Positions 46,112 to 54,975 of a stretch of 64,000 bases of DNA are shown piece after piece. Below the pieces are notes generated by a model that saw only the letters and a program-made list of their open reading frames with translations, was not told the DNA's origin and searched no databases. A program made the position numbers and the translations under genes. This DNA comes from JBIQJD01 sp044507695 (GTDB taxonomy: Bacteria > Bacteroidota > Ignavibacteria > Ignavibacteriales > Ignavibacteriaceae): contig JBIQJD010000006.1 in NCBI GenBank assembly GCA_044507695.1, positions 171,581 through 235,580 on the forward strand. Reading direction: 5' to 3'. Each line of letters starts with the position of its first letter. Position 1 is the stretch's first letter.

Positions 46112-47329
46112 ATGAACGGCTTATTAACAGTATCAGAATTAACCAAACAAATAAAATTAACTCTTGAAGAAGAATTCTCACAACTGACGGTAATAGGGGA
46201 AATCTCCGGGTTTAAGGCGCACAACTCGGGGCACTGGTATTTCAATTTAAAAGATAATAATGCAGTAATCTGCTGCTGCATGTGGCGCAGCAACAATGCT
46301 TCTGTATTTTTCACTCCGCAGGATGGAATGAAAATAATTGTGCAGGGAAGAGTAACAGTTTATCCGCCGCGCGGAAACTATCAGATTGATGTGCGCACAA
46401 TGAAACCGGCCGGAGTTGGTGAGCTTCAGGCAGCGTTTGAAATTCTAAAACAAAAACTTTCAGCGGAAGGTTTATTTGATGAAAGATGTAAAAAGGGAAT
46501 TCCCTTTTATTCAGAAAAGATAGGAATTGTTACAGCGATTGACGGTGCTGCTTTGCGTGATATGATAAGTGTAGCAAAAAGAAGATTTCCATTGGTTGAA
46601 CTTGTAATTGCTCCATCTAAAGTGCAGGGAACAGGCGCAGCAGAAAACATTGCTGAGAATATTCGTGAGTTAAATAAAAGGAATGACATCGGTGTAATTA
46701 TTGTTGCACGCGGCGGCGGATCAATTGAAGATTTGTGGGCATTTAATGAAGAGATAGTTGCACGCGCAATTTATGAATCAAGAATTCCGGTTATAAGCGG
46801 TGTTGGGCATGAAATAGATTTTACAATTGCTGATTTTGCAGCAGACCTCCGGGCTCCGACTCCAACAGCGGCAATGGAACTTGCAACTCCTGATAAAGAA
46901 AATTTTATATTTCAGTTAAATGATTTTCTAAAAAGTTCATCTTCATTAATGATTGAGAAGTGCAGGAATCTCAGGGAAGCAATTTCAGATATCATTAACT
47001 CGTACGGATTCAGACAGCCGGCAGATATTGTAAGAAAGAATTACCAGGCGCTTGATAACATTACTTATAAACTGCATCAGAACAACAGCAGAAAATTTTT
47101 AATACTTCAAAATAAAGTTTCACTCCTTGCAAAAATAATTGAATCTCATGATGTCCGGAGATCTTTAAGAAAAGGATTTGCACTTGTTAAACAGCCTTCA
47201 GACGGTAAATTAATTACAAGATCAAAAATGTTTGAGGAAGAGAAGGAAACCGAACTTATTTTTTTTGATGGCAGGCTGGTTTTTAATCCTCAGAAAATTA
47301 AGAAATCAAATGGAATTGCCGGAGTGTAG
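46112..47329 (+). CDS. xseA: Exodeoxyribonuclease VII large subunit
   Basis: Single-strand-specific exonuclease subunit used in repair and recombination. 405 residues. N-terminal OB fold (~1-100: TVIGEISGFKAHNSGHWYF), catalytic region with IGIVTAIDGAALRDM, VARGGGSIEDLWAFN and SGVGHEIDFTIADFAADLRAPTP (contains the conserved acidic and histidine residues). The helical C-terminal part is somewhat short compared with 450-residue homologues. RBS AAGGAA upstream. Followed by xseB. Confidence 0.95.
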   Translation: MNGLLTVSELTKQIKLTLEEEFSQLTVIGEISGFKAHNSGHWYFNLKDNNAVICCCMWRSNNASVFFTPQDGMKIIVQGRVTVYPPRGNYQIDVRTMKPAGVGELQAAFEILKQKLSAEGLFDERCKKGIPFYSEKIGIVTAIDGAALRDMISVAKRRFPLVELVIAPSKVQGTGAAENIAENIRELNKRNDIGVIIVARGGGSIEDLWAFNEEIVARAIYESRIPVISGVGHEIDFTIADFAADLRAPTPTAAMELATPDKENFIFQLNDFLKSSSSLMIEKCRNLREAISDIINSYGFRQPADIVRKNYQALDNITYKLHQNNSRKFLILQNKVSLLAKIIESHDVRRSLRKGFALVKQPSDGKLITRSKMFEEEKETELIFFDGRLVFNPQKIKKSNGIAGV

Positions 47330-47354
47330 AGATAAATAATGCCTGTTAATTAAA

Positions 47355-47385
47355 TTCGAAAACAGACAAAAAATTTTTAACTTTG
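47355..47385 (+). promoter_or_regulatory. Possible promoter for xseB-dxs
   Basis: TTC (47355-47357), a 20-nt spacer and TAACTTTG (47378-47385), a full match to TAnnTTTG; the -33 triplet is 2 of 3. It lies in the 86-bp gap before xseB and 30 bp upstream of its ATG. Confidence 0.45.
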
Positions 47386-47415
47386 CTTCTCACAAAAAAA
47401 TAATTTAATTACGGA

Positions 47416-47637
47416 ATGAATAAACCAAAAAAAACCACGTTTGAGCAGAAGCTTATTCGTCTTGAAGAAATATCTGCTTTACTGGAAAGTGATGATATTG
47501 GTCTGGAAGAAGCTATTAATCTTTATGAAGAGGGAATAGAGCTTTCAAAAATTTGTATGGATACTTTAAGGAATGCTGAATTAAAGATTACAGAACTCAA
47601 AAAGCAGGTTGAACAAAATTCAACTGATGATAAATAA
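47416..47637 (+). CDS. xseB: Exodeoxyribonuclease VII small subunit
   Basis: 73 residues, the usual size. The family core is complete: TFEQKLIRLEEISALLESDD, LEEAINLYEEGIELSKICMDTL and a C-terminal LKKQVEQ helix. Several small subunits bind the extended helices of XseA. It lies 86 bp downstream of xseA and 29 bp upstream of dxs. Confidence 0.95.
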   Translation: MNKPKKTTFEQKLIRLEEISALLESDDIGLEEAINLYEEGIELSKICMDTLRNAELKITELKKQVEQNSTDDK

Positions 47638-47666
47638 TTTGATATACAACAGGCAGGTTAATTAAG

Positions 47667-49592
47667 ATGAGTGATTCAGAAAAATATGCAGTGCTTTCTA
47701 AAATAAATTACCCGGAAGATATCCGTAAACTTGATACTTCACAGTTGAAAGCTTTATGCTCTGATATACGTGAGTACATGGTTGATACAATTTCAGAGAT
47801 CGGCGGGCATTTTGGCGGCGGTCTTGGCACTGTTGAACTTACAGTTGCTATTCATAAATGCTTTAACACTCCGTATGACAGAGTTGTTTGGGATACAGGG
47901 CATCAGGCTTATCCGCATAAAATTCTTACAGGAAGAAAAGAAGCTTTAAAATCAATCAGGCAGTTAAACGGCATAAGCGGCTTCCTTAAAAGAAGCGAAA
48001 GTGAATATGATACTTTTGGTGCTGGACATGCTTCTACTTCAATTTCTGCTGCACTGGGAATGGCAGTTGCGCGTGATATGAAAAAAGAAAACCGAAAGGT
48101 GGTTGCAATTATTGGTGATGGTGCAATGACAGGCGGTATGGCTTATGAAGCAATGAACAATTCAGGCATCATTAAATCAGATCTGATTGTTGTGCTTAAT
48201 GATAATAACATGTCAATTGCTCCGAATGTATGGCAGATATCAAATTATTTCACAGAGATGATCGCTCACCCGGATTATAATAAATTTAAGGGACAGATCT
48301 GGGATCTCACCGGAAAGCTTGATCAATTCGGTGACAGACTTAGAAAAATTGCAGGCAGACTTGAGCACGGAATTAAAGCAGTTATTACCCCGGGAATGTT
48401 GTTTGAAGCTCTCGGCTTCAGGTATTTTGGTCCGGTGAACGGGCACAATATTCATCAGCTTATAAAATTATTTGACCAGATAAAAGATTTAAAGGGACCG
48501 ATTCTTGTTCATGCTATTACTCAAAAAGGAAAAGGATATAAACCTGCCGAAAGCCATGTGCAAAAACTTCATGCTTCAACTCCGTTTGATAAATTAACCG
48601 GCAAAGCAATAAAGAAGGGTGATTCAAAACCATCTTATACTTCTATTTTCGGAAATGCACTGGTTCAGATAGTAAGAGAAAATGAAAAGGTTGTAGGTAT
48701 AACCGGCGCAATGCCTGATGGTACCGGGCTTGATATTCTTCAGAAACATTTCCCTAAAAATTATATTGATGTTGGAATTGCAGAAGAACATGCCGTTACT
48801 TTTGCGGCGGGACTTGCAACGCAGGGAGTAATTCCGGTTGTTGCAATTTATTCCACATTCCTTCAGAGAGGATTTGATCAGATAATTCATGATGTAAGCC
48901 TTCAGCATCTTCATGTTGTTTTTGTTTTGGATAGGGCGGGATTAGTCGGAGCAGACGGTCCAACTCATCACGGTGCGTTTGATATTTCATATTTAAGAAT
49001 GATTCCTGATATTGTAATTATGGCACCGAAGGATGAATCAGAATTGCGGGATATGCTTTACTCTGCCGTTAAATATGAAAAAGGACCAATTGCATTGCGT
49101 TATCCGCGCGGTTCTGCAATAGGTGTTCCTTTAAAAGAAAATTTTGATCTTCTTGAGATAGGAAAAAGTGAAACGCTTACCAGGGGAAATGATGCGGCAC
49201 TTCTCGCACTTGGTTCAATGGTTGAGTATTCATTGAAAGCTGCCGAAAAACTGGAAGAAGCAGGAATAAGCTGCGAAGTAGTAAACATGAGATTTGCAAA
49301 ACCAATTGATGAGACAGTGATTGATGATGTTGTATCGCGTCATTCAAAAATTATCACCCTTGAAGAGAACGCATTAGCAGGCGGATTCGGCAGTGCAGTT
49401 GCGGAATATTTTTCCGATAAAAATTATAAGAATGATCTTTTAAGAATCGGATTACCGGATAAATTTATTGATCATGGCACGCAGGCAGAACTCCACAAGC
49501 TGCTCGAAATTGATCCGGATGGAATTGTAAAAAAAGTAAAAGCATTCTGTGAAGTAAAAAATCCAAAAGTAAAACAGGAGGTATCCGCTTAA
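47667..49592 (+). CDS. dxs: 1-deoxy-D-xylulose-5-phosphate synthase
   Basis: Thiamine-diphosphate enzyme joining pyruvate and glyceraldehyde 3-phosphate, the entry to the MEP isoprenoid pathway. 641 residues. Motifs: WDTGHQAYPHKILTGRK with the catalytic histidine, GDGAMTGGMAYEAMNN with the metal/ThDP site, DVGIAEEHAVTFAAGLA in the pyrimidine domain, and DRAGLVGADGPTHHGAFD. The start carries CAGGCAGG upstream. The xseB-dxs order is common in this group. The stop codon overlaps the next ATG by one base. Confidence 0.97.
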   Translation: MSDSEKYAVLSKINYPEDIRKLDTSQLKALCSDIREYMVDTISEIGGHFGGGLGTVELTVAIHKCFNTPYDRVVWDTGHQAYPHKILTGRKEALKSIRQLNGISGFLKRSESEYDTFGAGHASTSISAALGMAVARDMKKENRKVVAIIGDGAMTGGMAYEAMNNSGIIKSDLIVVLNDNNMSIAPNVWQISNYFTEMIAHPDYNKFKGQIWDLTGKLDQFGDRLRKIAGRLEHGIKAVITPGMLFEALGFRYFGPVNGHNIHQLIKLFDQIKDLKGPILVHAITQKGKGYKPAESHVQKLHASTPFDKLTGKAIKKGDSKPSYTSIFGNALVQIVRENEKVVGITGAMPDGTGLDILQKHFPKNYIDVGIAEEHAVTFAAGLATQGVIPVVAIYSTFLQRGFDQIIHDVSLQHLHVVFVLDRAGLVGADGPTHHGAFDISYLRMIPDIVIMAPKDESELRDMLYSAVKYEKGPIALRYPRGSAIGVPLKENFDLLEIGKSETLTRGNDAALLALGSMVEYSLKAAEKLEEAGISCEVVNMRFAKPIDETVIDDVVSRHSKIITLEENALAGGFGSAVAEYFSDKNYKNDLLRIGLPDKFIDHGTQAELHKLLEIDPDGIVKKVKAFCEVKNPKVKQEVSA

Positions 49593-50593
49593 TGGAGAAA
49601 ACCAGGCTTGCAATTATTGGTCTTGGCAGTGTTGCACAGTTAATTCATCTTCCCAACATTGCCAAAGTAAACAATGCAGTTGTAACTGCTGTTGCAGAGA
49701 CAAATAAAGGCAGGCTTAATGCGGTTGCTGATAAATTCAATATTGCCGAGCGCTACACAGATTACAACGAGATGTTGAAAAAAAGTGATGTTGATGCTGT
49801 TATTGTTGCAACGCCAACAAATACTCATAAAGATGTTGCAATAGCATGTTTAAAAGCTAAAAAACATGTGCTTGTGGAAAAGCCGTTAGCCCGAACATAT
49901 GCAGAAGCCAAGCCTATTGCCGATACGGCAAAAAGGCATAAAAAAATTTTAATGGTTGGTATGAATCTTCGCTACCGTCCCGATGCTATGATTTTAAAAA
50001 GTATTTTAAGTTCTGGAGAAATCGGGCAGCCGATGTATTTAAAATCTGGGTGGATACGCAGGCAGAGCAGTAAAGGAAAATGGTTTACGCGGAAGCAGGA
50101 ATCAGGCGGCGGAGTAATTATTGATCTTGGGATACTGCTGCTTGATTTATCATTATGGCTTATTGATTTTGTTCCTGTAACTACTGTATCAACCAAAAAT
50201 TTTTCACAAATCACAAAAACTGTTGAAGATACATCAATCAGTTATTTACGCTGCAAGAATGATGCAATCATAAATCTTGAAGCAAGCTGGTCACTTCCTG
50301 CAGAGAAAGATACATTTTATCTTAATGTTTACTGCACTAAAGGTTATGCTTCTTTGAATCCGTTCAGAGTTTATAGAAAAATTGAAGAACAGGTTATAAA
50401 TCTTACTCCATCACAATCCGAGAGCGCGTTTGGGCTTTTCAAAAAATCCTACATGAATGAATTAAAAAGCTTCCTGGGCGCGGTAACCGGTTTGCATCCC
50501 GGATTTTCTTCCGGCGAAGAAGCGCTTTCAAGAATGAAAGTAGTAGAAGCTATGTACAATTCTGCAGCCCGTAATGCTGAAATCGAATTATAG
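49592..50593 (+). CDS. Gfo/Idh/MocA-family oxidoreductase, catalytic His absent
   Basis: 333 residues. N-terminal NAD(P)-binding fold with GLGSVAQLIHL (11-21), then DVDAVIVATPTNTHKDVA and K97 in EKPLA. The second domain reads SGGGVIIDLGILLLDLSLWL, with D178 present. The position four residues later, normally histidine in the DxGxHxxD motif, is L182. Lacking that acid/base residue, the protein may have altered chemistry or only bind a sugar. Translation is coupled to dxs (1-bp overlap). Substrate unknown; many relatives act on sugars or cyclitols. Confidence 0.85.
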   Translation: MEKTRLAIIGLGSVAQLIHLPNIAKVNNAVVTAVAETNKGRLNAVADKFNIAERYTDYNEMLKKSDVDAVIVATPTNTHKDVAIACLKAKKHVLVEKPLARTYAEAKPIADTAKRHKKILMVGMNLRYRPDAMILKSILSSGEIGQPMYLKSGWIRRQSSKGKWFTRKQESGGGVIIDLGILLLDLSLWLIDFVPVTTVSTKNFSQITKTVEDTSISYLRCKNDAIINLEASWSLPAEKDTFYLNVYCTKGYASLNPFRVYRKIEEQVINLTPSQSESAFGLFKKSYMNELKSFLGAVTGLHPGFSSGEEALSRMKVVEAMYNSAARNAEIEL

Positions 50594-50633
50594 TTACACT
50601 AAATATTAATTTTTTCAATACTTCAACTTTAAA

Positions 50634-51323
50634 ATGAACCCTAAAATTCTTTTAGTGGATGATGACAGGGATATTATTGAATTCCTTGAATATAACCTGC
50701 TTAAAGAAGGTTTTGATGTAATAGCAGCGTATAATGGTTTTGAAGCTCTTGAAAAACTCAGCACTAATCCCGATCTGATAATTCTCGATATCATGATGCC
50801 AAAACTTGACGGCTTTCAAACTTACAGAAAAATTCGTGCAATTAAAGGATTTGAAAAACTGCCTGTAATTTTCTTAACATCAAGATCATCTGGAGAAAGT
50901 AACACCTACGGGGCTGATGCAGATAGTAATGATTACATACTAAAACCAATCTCTGTTAAAAAATTGGTAGCGCGGATAAAATCAAACTTACAGAAATCAG
51001 CTTCCGCTGAAACCGGGTCAGTATCTGCCGAAATAGTAATCGGTCCGTTGAGGATAAACAAAATTAAATCTTCAATTCAGATTAATGGAAAGGAAAAGAC
51101 TTTTCCCAAAAAGGAATTTGAAATTTTATCATATCTGGCCAGCCATCCGGGAAAGGCATTTACGAGGAACATGCTGCTGAAGGATGTTTGGGGAACAAAT
51201 GTTTTTGTGGTTGACCGTACAATTGATGTACATGTCAGGAAAATCCGCGAAAAGCTTGAGAATCACTCAGATCTTATAGAAACCGTAAAAGGTGTGGGAT
51301 ACAAATTCAAAGACATCAGATAA
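50634..51323 (+). CDS. Two-component response regulator, OmpR/PhoB type
   Basis: 229 residues. Receiver domain (1-120) with the acidic pair D10-D11, phosphoacceptor D52 in LIILDIMMPKLDG, and T/K at VIFLTS and DYILKPIS. The winged-helix DNA-binding domain (~135-229) shows EFEILSYLASHPGKAFTRNMLL and VDRTIDVHVRKIREKL followed by KGVGYKF. No kinase gene adjoins. It sits 40 bp after the oxidoreductase, and the 155-bp gap to rplU contains that gene's promoter. Confidence 0.95.
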   Translation: MNPKILLVDDDRDIIEFLEYNLLKEGFDVIAAYNGFEALEKLSTNPDLIILDIMMPKLDGFQTYRKIRAIKGFEKLPVIFLTSRSSGESNTYGADADSNDYILKPISVKKLVARIKSNLQKSASAETGSVSAEIVIGPLRINKIKSSIQINGKEKTFPKKEFEILSYLASHPGKAFTRNMLLKDVWGTNVFVVDRTIDVHVRKIREKLENHSDLIETVKGVGYKFKDIR

Positions 51324-51416
51324 TCTTAAACAGATTACCATATTTTTAATGTTCCTTTGTAATTTTTTAAGGATTGAAATCAAAAATCCTGTGAACAAAA
51401 ATTTTATTTCTCTTAA

Positions 51417-51447
51417 TTGACTTGGAAATATCCTTTTATTAACTTTG
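51417..51447 (+). promoter_or_regulatory. Bacteroidota-type promoter for rplU-rpmA
   Basis: TTG (51417-51419), a 20-nt spacer and TAACTTTG (51440-51447): exact fit to TTG-N19/20-TAnnTTTG. It ends 31 bp before the rplU ATG, and GAAGAGG provides the ribosome-binding site. Confidence 0.7.
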
Positions 51448-51478
51448 TTGTCTAAAATTTTGAAAAGAAGAGGTTAAA

Positions 51479-51787
51479 ATGTTCGCTGTTGTAGATATTG
51501 CTGGGCAGCAATTCAAAGTTTCCGAAAAGACAAAATATTATGTTCCGAGATTGAAAGAAGATATTGATGCGGAAGTTAAATTTGGTAATATACTTCTTTT
51601 TGGCGATGATAAAGGAACAAAGGTTGGAAATCCGTTTTTAAGCGGCGTATCTGTAACCGCAAAAGTACTTGAACATGTAAAAGATGATAAGGTTATAGTT
51701 TACAAAAAGAAACGCAGAACCGGCTATCAGAAAAAGAACGGCCACAGGCAGCAGTTAACAAGAATTGAAATAACAAAGATTGGTTAA
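51479..51787 (+). CDS. rplU: 50S ribosomal protein L21
   Basis: 102 residues. Family features: MFAVVDIAGQQFKVSEKTKYY at the start, VTAKVLEHVKDDKVIVYKKK and the C-terminal RTGYQKKNGHRQQLTRIEI that contacts 23S rRNA. Canonical rplU-rpmA pair with rpmA 12 bp downstream; a promoter is visible directly upstream and a strong terminator follows rpmA. Confidence 0.98.
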   Translation: MFAVVDIAGQQFKVSEKTKYYVPRLKEDIDAEVKFGNILLFGDDKGTKVGNPFLSGVSVTAKVLEHVKDDKVIVYKKKRRTGYQKKNGHRQQLTRIEITKIG

Positions 51788-51799
51788 GGAGATTTAATA

Positions 51800-52060
51800 A
51801 TGGCTCATAAAAAAGGTCAGGGTTCCACCCGAAACGGCAGAGACAGTAACGCGCAGCGCCTTGGCGTTAAGAAGTTTGGCGGCGAACGTGTTTTAGCCGG
51901 AAATATTTTGGTTAGACAAAGAGGAACAAAATTTCATCCCGGAGCTAATGTTTTAAGAGGCGGTGATGATACTCTTTTCGCTGTTGCCGATGGCATAGTA
52001 AAATTTGAAGTTAAAAGAGGCAACAGGCAGTATGTTTCTGTTTATCCTCCCGTAAGTTAA
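51800..52060 (+). CDS. rpmA: 50S ribosomal protein L27
   Basis: 86 residues beginning MAHKKGQGSTRNGRDS, the form without a cleaved N-terminal extension (the Firmicute-type prefix is absent). The tail of basic residues reaches the peptidyl transferase centre. RLGVKKFGGERVLAGNILVRQRG and FHPGANVLRGGDDTLFA are standard. It ends the rplU-rpmA operon, with the terminator 22 bp downstream. Confidence 0.98.
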   Translation: MAHKKGQGSTRNGRDSNAQRLGVKKFGGERVLAGNILVRQRGTKFHPGANVLRGGDDTLFAVADGIVKFEVKRGNRQYVSVYPPVS

Positions 52061-52081
52061 TTTAATTTACATTTGCAAAAT

Positions 52082-52109
52082 AAAACCCTCTCTTCCGGGA
52101 GGGTTTTTT
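52082..52109 (+). terminator. Terminator after rpmA
   Basis: AAAACCCTC (52082-52090) pairs with GAGGGTTTT (52099-52107), followed by more T. Strong rho-independent form. Confidence 0.9.
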
Positions 52110-52266
52110 GTTTTAAATTTTTTTTATTACCCAATCTTTAATACACAAATTTCTCACGCGTGAATTAAAGGGAACAATTTCTATTCATACACAAACTTCC
52201 GTTTTTATTTATTTCGCATGATGCATATTGTTCTTTTGAAGAAGAAAAATACCTGAAATATTGAAG

Positions 52267-52306
52267 AAAAAAATCGGATCAGAGAATCAATTAATTCTCC
52301 AATCCG
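52267..52306 (-). terminator. Terminator after the minus-strand malate dehydrogenase gene
   Basis: Interrupted stem: CGGAT/ATCCG (52275-52279 with 52302-52306) outside, GAGAAT/ATTCTC (52282-52287 with 52294-52299) inside. On the minus strand a run of seven T follows (complement of 52267-52273). Confidence 0.85.
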
Positions 52307-52325
52307 GTATTCTAAAAAATATTTT

Positions 52326-53291
52326 TTACAATCCTAATCTTTCCATATCTGCAACGAGAGACTTTACAGCGTTAACCGAGTTATCCATCAGTTTCTGCTC
52401 TTCTTCATTTAATGAAAGTTCAACTATCTTTTCTACGCCGGCTGCACCAAGAACCGCGGGAACTCCGACATAATAACCATCAACTCCGAACTCTCCATCT
52501 AAATATGCACAGACAGGCAGGACTCTTTTTTCATCATAAATAATTGCTTCAGCCATTGTTATTGCTGCTGATGCAGGTGAATAAAAAGCAGAACCGGTTT
52601 TTAATAATTTAACAACTTCACCACCTGCCATTTTTGTTCTTTCAACCATTGCATTCATTACTTCAGCGGCTTTTGCTTTATCATTATACTTTCTTTCAAG
52701 AAGTTCCATAACAGGAATTCCGTTTACATTTGCGTAGCGTATGAGCGGCACCATTGTATCACCGTGTCCGCCAAGAACCATTGCGTTAACATCTTTAACG
52801 GAAACACCCAGTTCCCATGCAATGAATGATGCAAAGCGGGAAGAATCAAGCACGCCTGCCTGCCCCATAACCCTGTTAGCCGGAAAGCCTGAAACTTTTT
52901 TGAACAATGTTACCATTGCATCAAGAGGATTGGAGATAATTATAACCACAGAATCAGGAGCATACAGCTTAACATTTTCTGCTACGGTTTTCATGATTTT
53001 TGCATTTGTGTTCAGCAAATCATCACGGCTCATACCGGGTTTACGGGGCAAGCCTGCTGTAATTATAACTACATCTGCACCTTCGATGTCCTTATAATCA
53101 TTAGTGCCTTTTATATTAACATCAAAACCATCTATGCGTGATGCTTCTGCAACATCAAGTGATTTGCCCTGAGGCATATCTTCAACAATATCAAAAAGAA
53201 CAACATCACCAAGTTGTCTTAATGCGGAAAGCTGTGTTAAAACACCTCCGATTTGTCCGCCGCCAATTAGTGCAATTTTATTTCTCTTCAT
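52326..53291 (-). CDS. mdh: Malate dehydrogenase (NAD), first copy
   Basis: Oxidises malate to oxaloacetate; 321 residues of the LDH-like MDH group. NAD site GGGQIGGVLT (~10-19) with D in LFDIVED that selects NAD. Active-site loop GLPRKPGMSRDDLL carries the arginine diagnostic of malate rather than lactate specificity, and VLGGHGDTMVPL holds the catalytic histidine. A very similar gene lies head-to-head 225 bp away. A perfect 23-bp palindrome begins 25 bp before its start codon, a likely control site. Confidence 0.94.
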   Translation of the reverse strand: MKRNKIALIGGGQIGGVLTQLSALRQLGDVVLFDIVEDMPQGKSLDVAEASRIDGFDVNIKGTNDYKDIEGADVVIITAGLPRKPGMSRDDLLNTNAKIMKTVAENVKLYAPDSVVIIISNPLDAMVTLFKKVSGFPANRVMGQAGVLDSSRFASFIAWELGVSVKDVNAMVLGGHGDTMVPLIRYANVNGIPVMELLERKYNDKAKAAEVMNAMVERTKMAGGEVVKLLKTGSAFYSPASAAITMAEAIIYDEKRVLPVCAYLDGEFGVDGYYVGVPAVLGAAGVEKIVELSLNEEEQKLMDNSVNAVKSLVADMERLGL

Positions 53292-53315
53292 CGTTTTTCC
53301 CTATATTTTATTGTG

Positions 53316-53338
53316 TGATGAACAACTATTGTTCATCA
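53316..53338. promoter_or_regulatory. Perfect 23-bp palindrome between the two mdh genes
   Basis: TGATGAACAA, CTA, TTGTTCATCA: 10-bp perfect arms around a 3-nt centre. It lies 25 bp upstream of the minus-strand mdh ATG and ~180 bp from the other. It may be an operator for an unknown dimeric regulator, or an RNA hairpin in the leader of the minus-strand gene. It does not match the FNR or CRP consensus well. Confidence 0.6.
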
Positions 53339-53516
53339 AAAAAGTTTTTAAAAATAATTATCAATATATCTTTTTGCAAAACGAGGAACATGGTTAACGA
53401 TAATTCATAAAAAATAATCGTTATTAATATAGTCTATTTAACCATTCAAAATTAATTTCAACTTTTGAAAATATTATTCATTCGCTTATTTTAAATTAGA
53501 AACTGAAAGAAATAAA

Positions 53517-54443
53517 ATGAAAAAAATTACTGTTGTTGGTGCTGGCAATGTTGGTGCCGCAACCGCGCAGCGGATTGCAGAAAAACAATTAGCCGAAGAA
53601 ATTGTGCTGATCGATATAATTGAAGGCGTTCCACAGGGAAAAGCGCTTGATATTTGGGAGAGTGCGCCAATTGAACAATTTGATACAAAAATTTCCGGAA
53701 CCAATAATTATAAAGATACAGTTAATTCAAATCTTGTTGTTATTACTGCGGGACAGCCGCGCAAGCCGGGAATGACGAGAGATGATCTTTTATTTACAAA
53801 TGCTAAAATTGTAAAATCAATAACAGAAAAAATTGTTGAGTATTCACCGCAGGCAATTCTTATTATTGTTTCAAATCCGCTTGATGTAATGACATATACC
53901 GCACTTAAGGTAAGCGGGTTTGAAAAGAACAGGGTAATAGGAATGGCCGGAATACTGGATACTGCAAGATTCCGTTTGTTTATTGCCGATGCACTTAAAG
54001 TATCAGTAAATGATGTAACTGCAATGGTACTGGGAGGACATGGGGATTCTATGGTTCCATTAATCCGTTATTCTAATGTTGGTGGAATTTCTATTTCCGA
54101 ACTTCTTCCTGAGCAAAAAATAAATGAACTTGTTGACAGGGCACGCAGCGGGGGAATTGAAATAGTTAACCATCTTAAAACAGGCGGAGCATATTACGCA
54201 CCCTCTGCTGCTGCAGTTGAAATTGCAGATTCAATCGTAAAAAACCGCAGGAGAGTTTTGCCGTGTTCAGCATGGCTTGAAGGTGAGTATGGATTGAATA
54301 ATGTTTATTGCGGTGTGCCTGTTGTTCTTGGTAAAAACGGAATTGAGAAAATTGTAGAATTAGAATTAACTGCTGATGAACAAGCGGCATTAAAAAAATC
54401 AGCAGATGAAGTTGCAGAAAATATTGAAAAATTAGATCTATAG
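53517..54443 (+). CDS. mdh: Malate dehydrogenase (NAD), second copy
   Basis: 308 residues, divergent paralogue of the gene at 52326. NAD site VGAGNVGAATAQRIAEK (~6-22), D in LIDIIEG, active-site loop GQPRKPGMTRDDLL with the malate-type arginine, and VLGGHGDSMVPL. Shorter than the first copy by 13 residues. Both copies keep all visible catalytic residues, so both should be malate dehydrogenases; they may differ in expression or direction. RBS GAAAGAAATAA is weak. Confidence 0.93.
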   Translation: MKKITVVGAGNVGAATAQRIAEKQLAEEIVLIDIIEGVPQGKALDIWESAPIEQFDTKISGTNNYKDTVNSNLVVITAGQPRKPGMTRDDLLFTNAKIVKSITEKIVEYSPQAILIIVSNPLDVMTYTALKVSGFEKNRVIGMAGILDTARFRLFIADALKVSVNDVTAMVLGGHGDSMVPLIRYSNVGGISISELLPEQKINELVDRARSGGIEIVNHLKTGGAYYAPSAAAVEIADSIVKNRRRVLPCSAWLEGEYGLNNVYCGVPVVLGKNGIEKIVELELTADEQAALKKSADEVAENIEKLDL

Positions 54444-54477
54444 TTTTAAGATCGGAACATACCCGGATTTTTTCTGA

Positions 54478-54888
54478 TTATAAATTCATAATCAAAATTG
54501 TTTCGGTGCCATTCACAGTATGTTTATATTGAAGATCATCCATATAAATGCGCATCAGGTACAATCCGCGCCCGGAGTCTTTCAATAAATTATCGGGGTG
54601 TGTAGGATCAGGGACAATTGCAGGATCGAATCCTCTACCTTCATCTTTAATTGAAATTATTAATTTTCCGTTATCCACGGTTGCATCAATACTTACTATT
54701 TTGCTTTCATCACTTTTATTGCCGTGAATAATTGCGTTTGTTGTGGCTTCGGTAATTGCTAAAAGCAAACCAGGAATTTTTTCTTCATCAACATTTACAT
54801 CCCTTGCAAAATAGTTTACAAATTCTTCAACAGTTATAAGATTATTTGGATTGCTTTCAATCTCGAGGTGGTACGTATTTTCTGCCAA
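54478..54888 (-). CDS. RsbW-like serine kinase / anti-sigma factor (second copy)
   Basis: 136 residues, GHKL fold only. N-box ITEATTNAIIHGNKSDESK, G1 DEGRGFDPAIVPDPTHPDN and G2 DSGRGLYLMRIYMDD are all clear. The DPTHPDN insert after G1 is typical for stand-alone kinases of this kind. It resembles the kinase at 37087 and could work with either STAS protein of this window. It has no STAS neighbour. It is convergent with the second mdh, with 34 bp between. Confidence 0.88.
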   Translation of the reverse strand: MAENTYHLEIESNPNNLITVEEFVNYFARDVNVDEEKIPGLLLAITEATTNAIIHGNKSDESKIVSIDATVDNGKLIISIKDEGRGFDPAIVPDPTHPDNLLKDSGRGLYLMRIYMDDLQYKHTVNGTETILIMNL

Positions 54889-54975
54889 GAAAAATTCCTA
54901 AATCTTTTTGTGTGAAAATAATAAATATAATTTTGTTTTCAATTGTAAGATTAGAAAAAAAACATAGTGATACAA

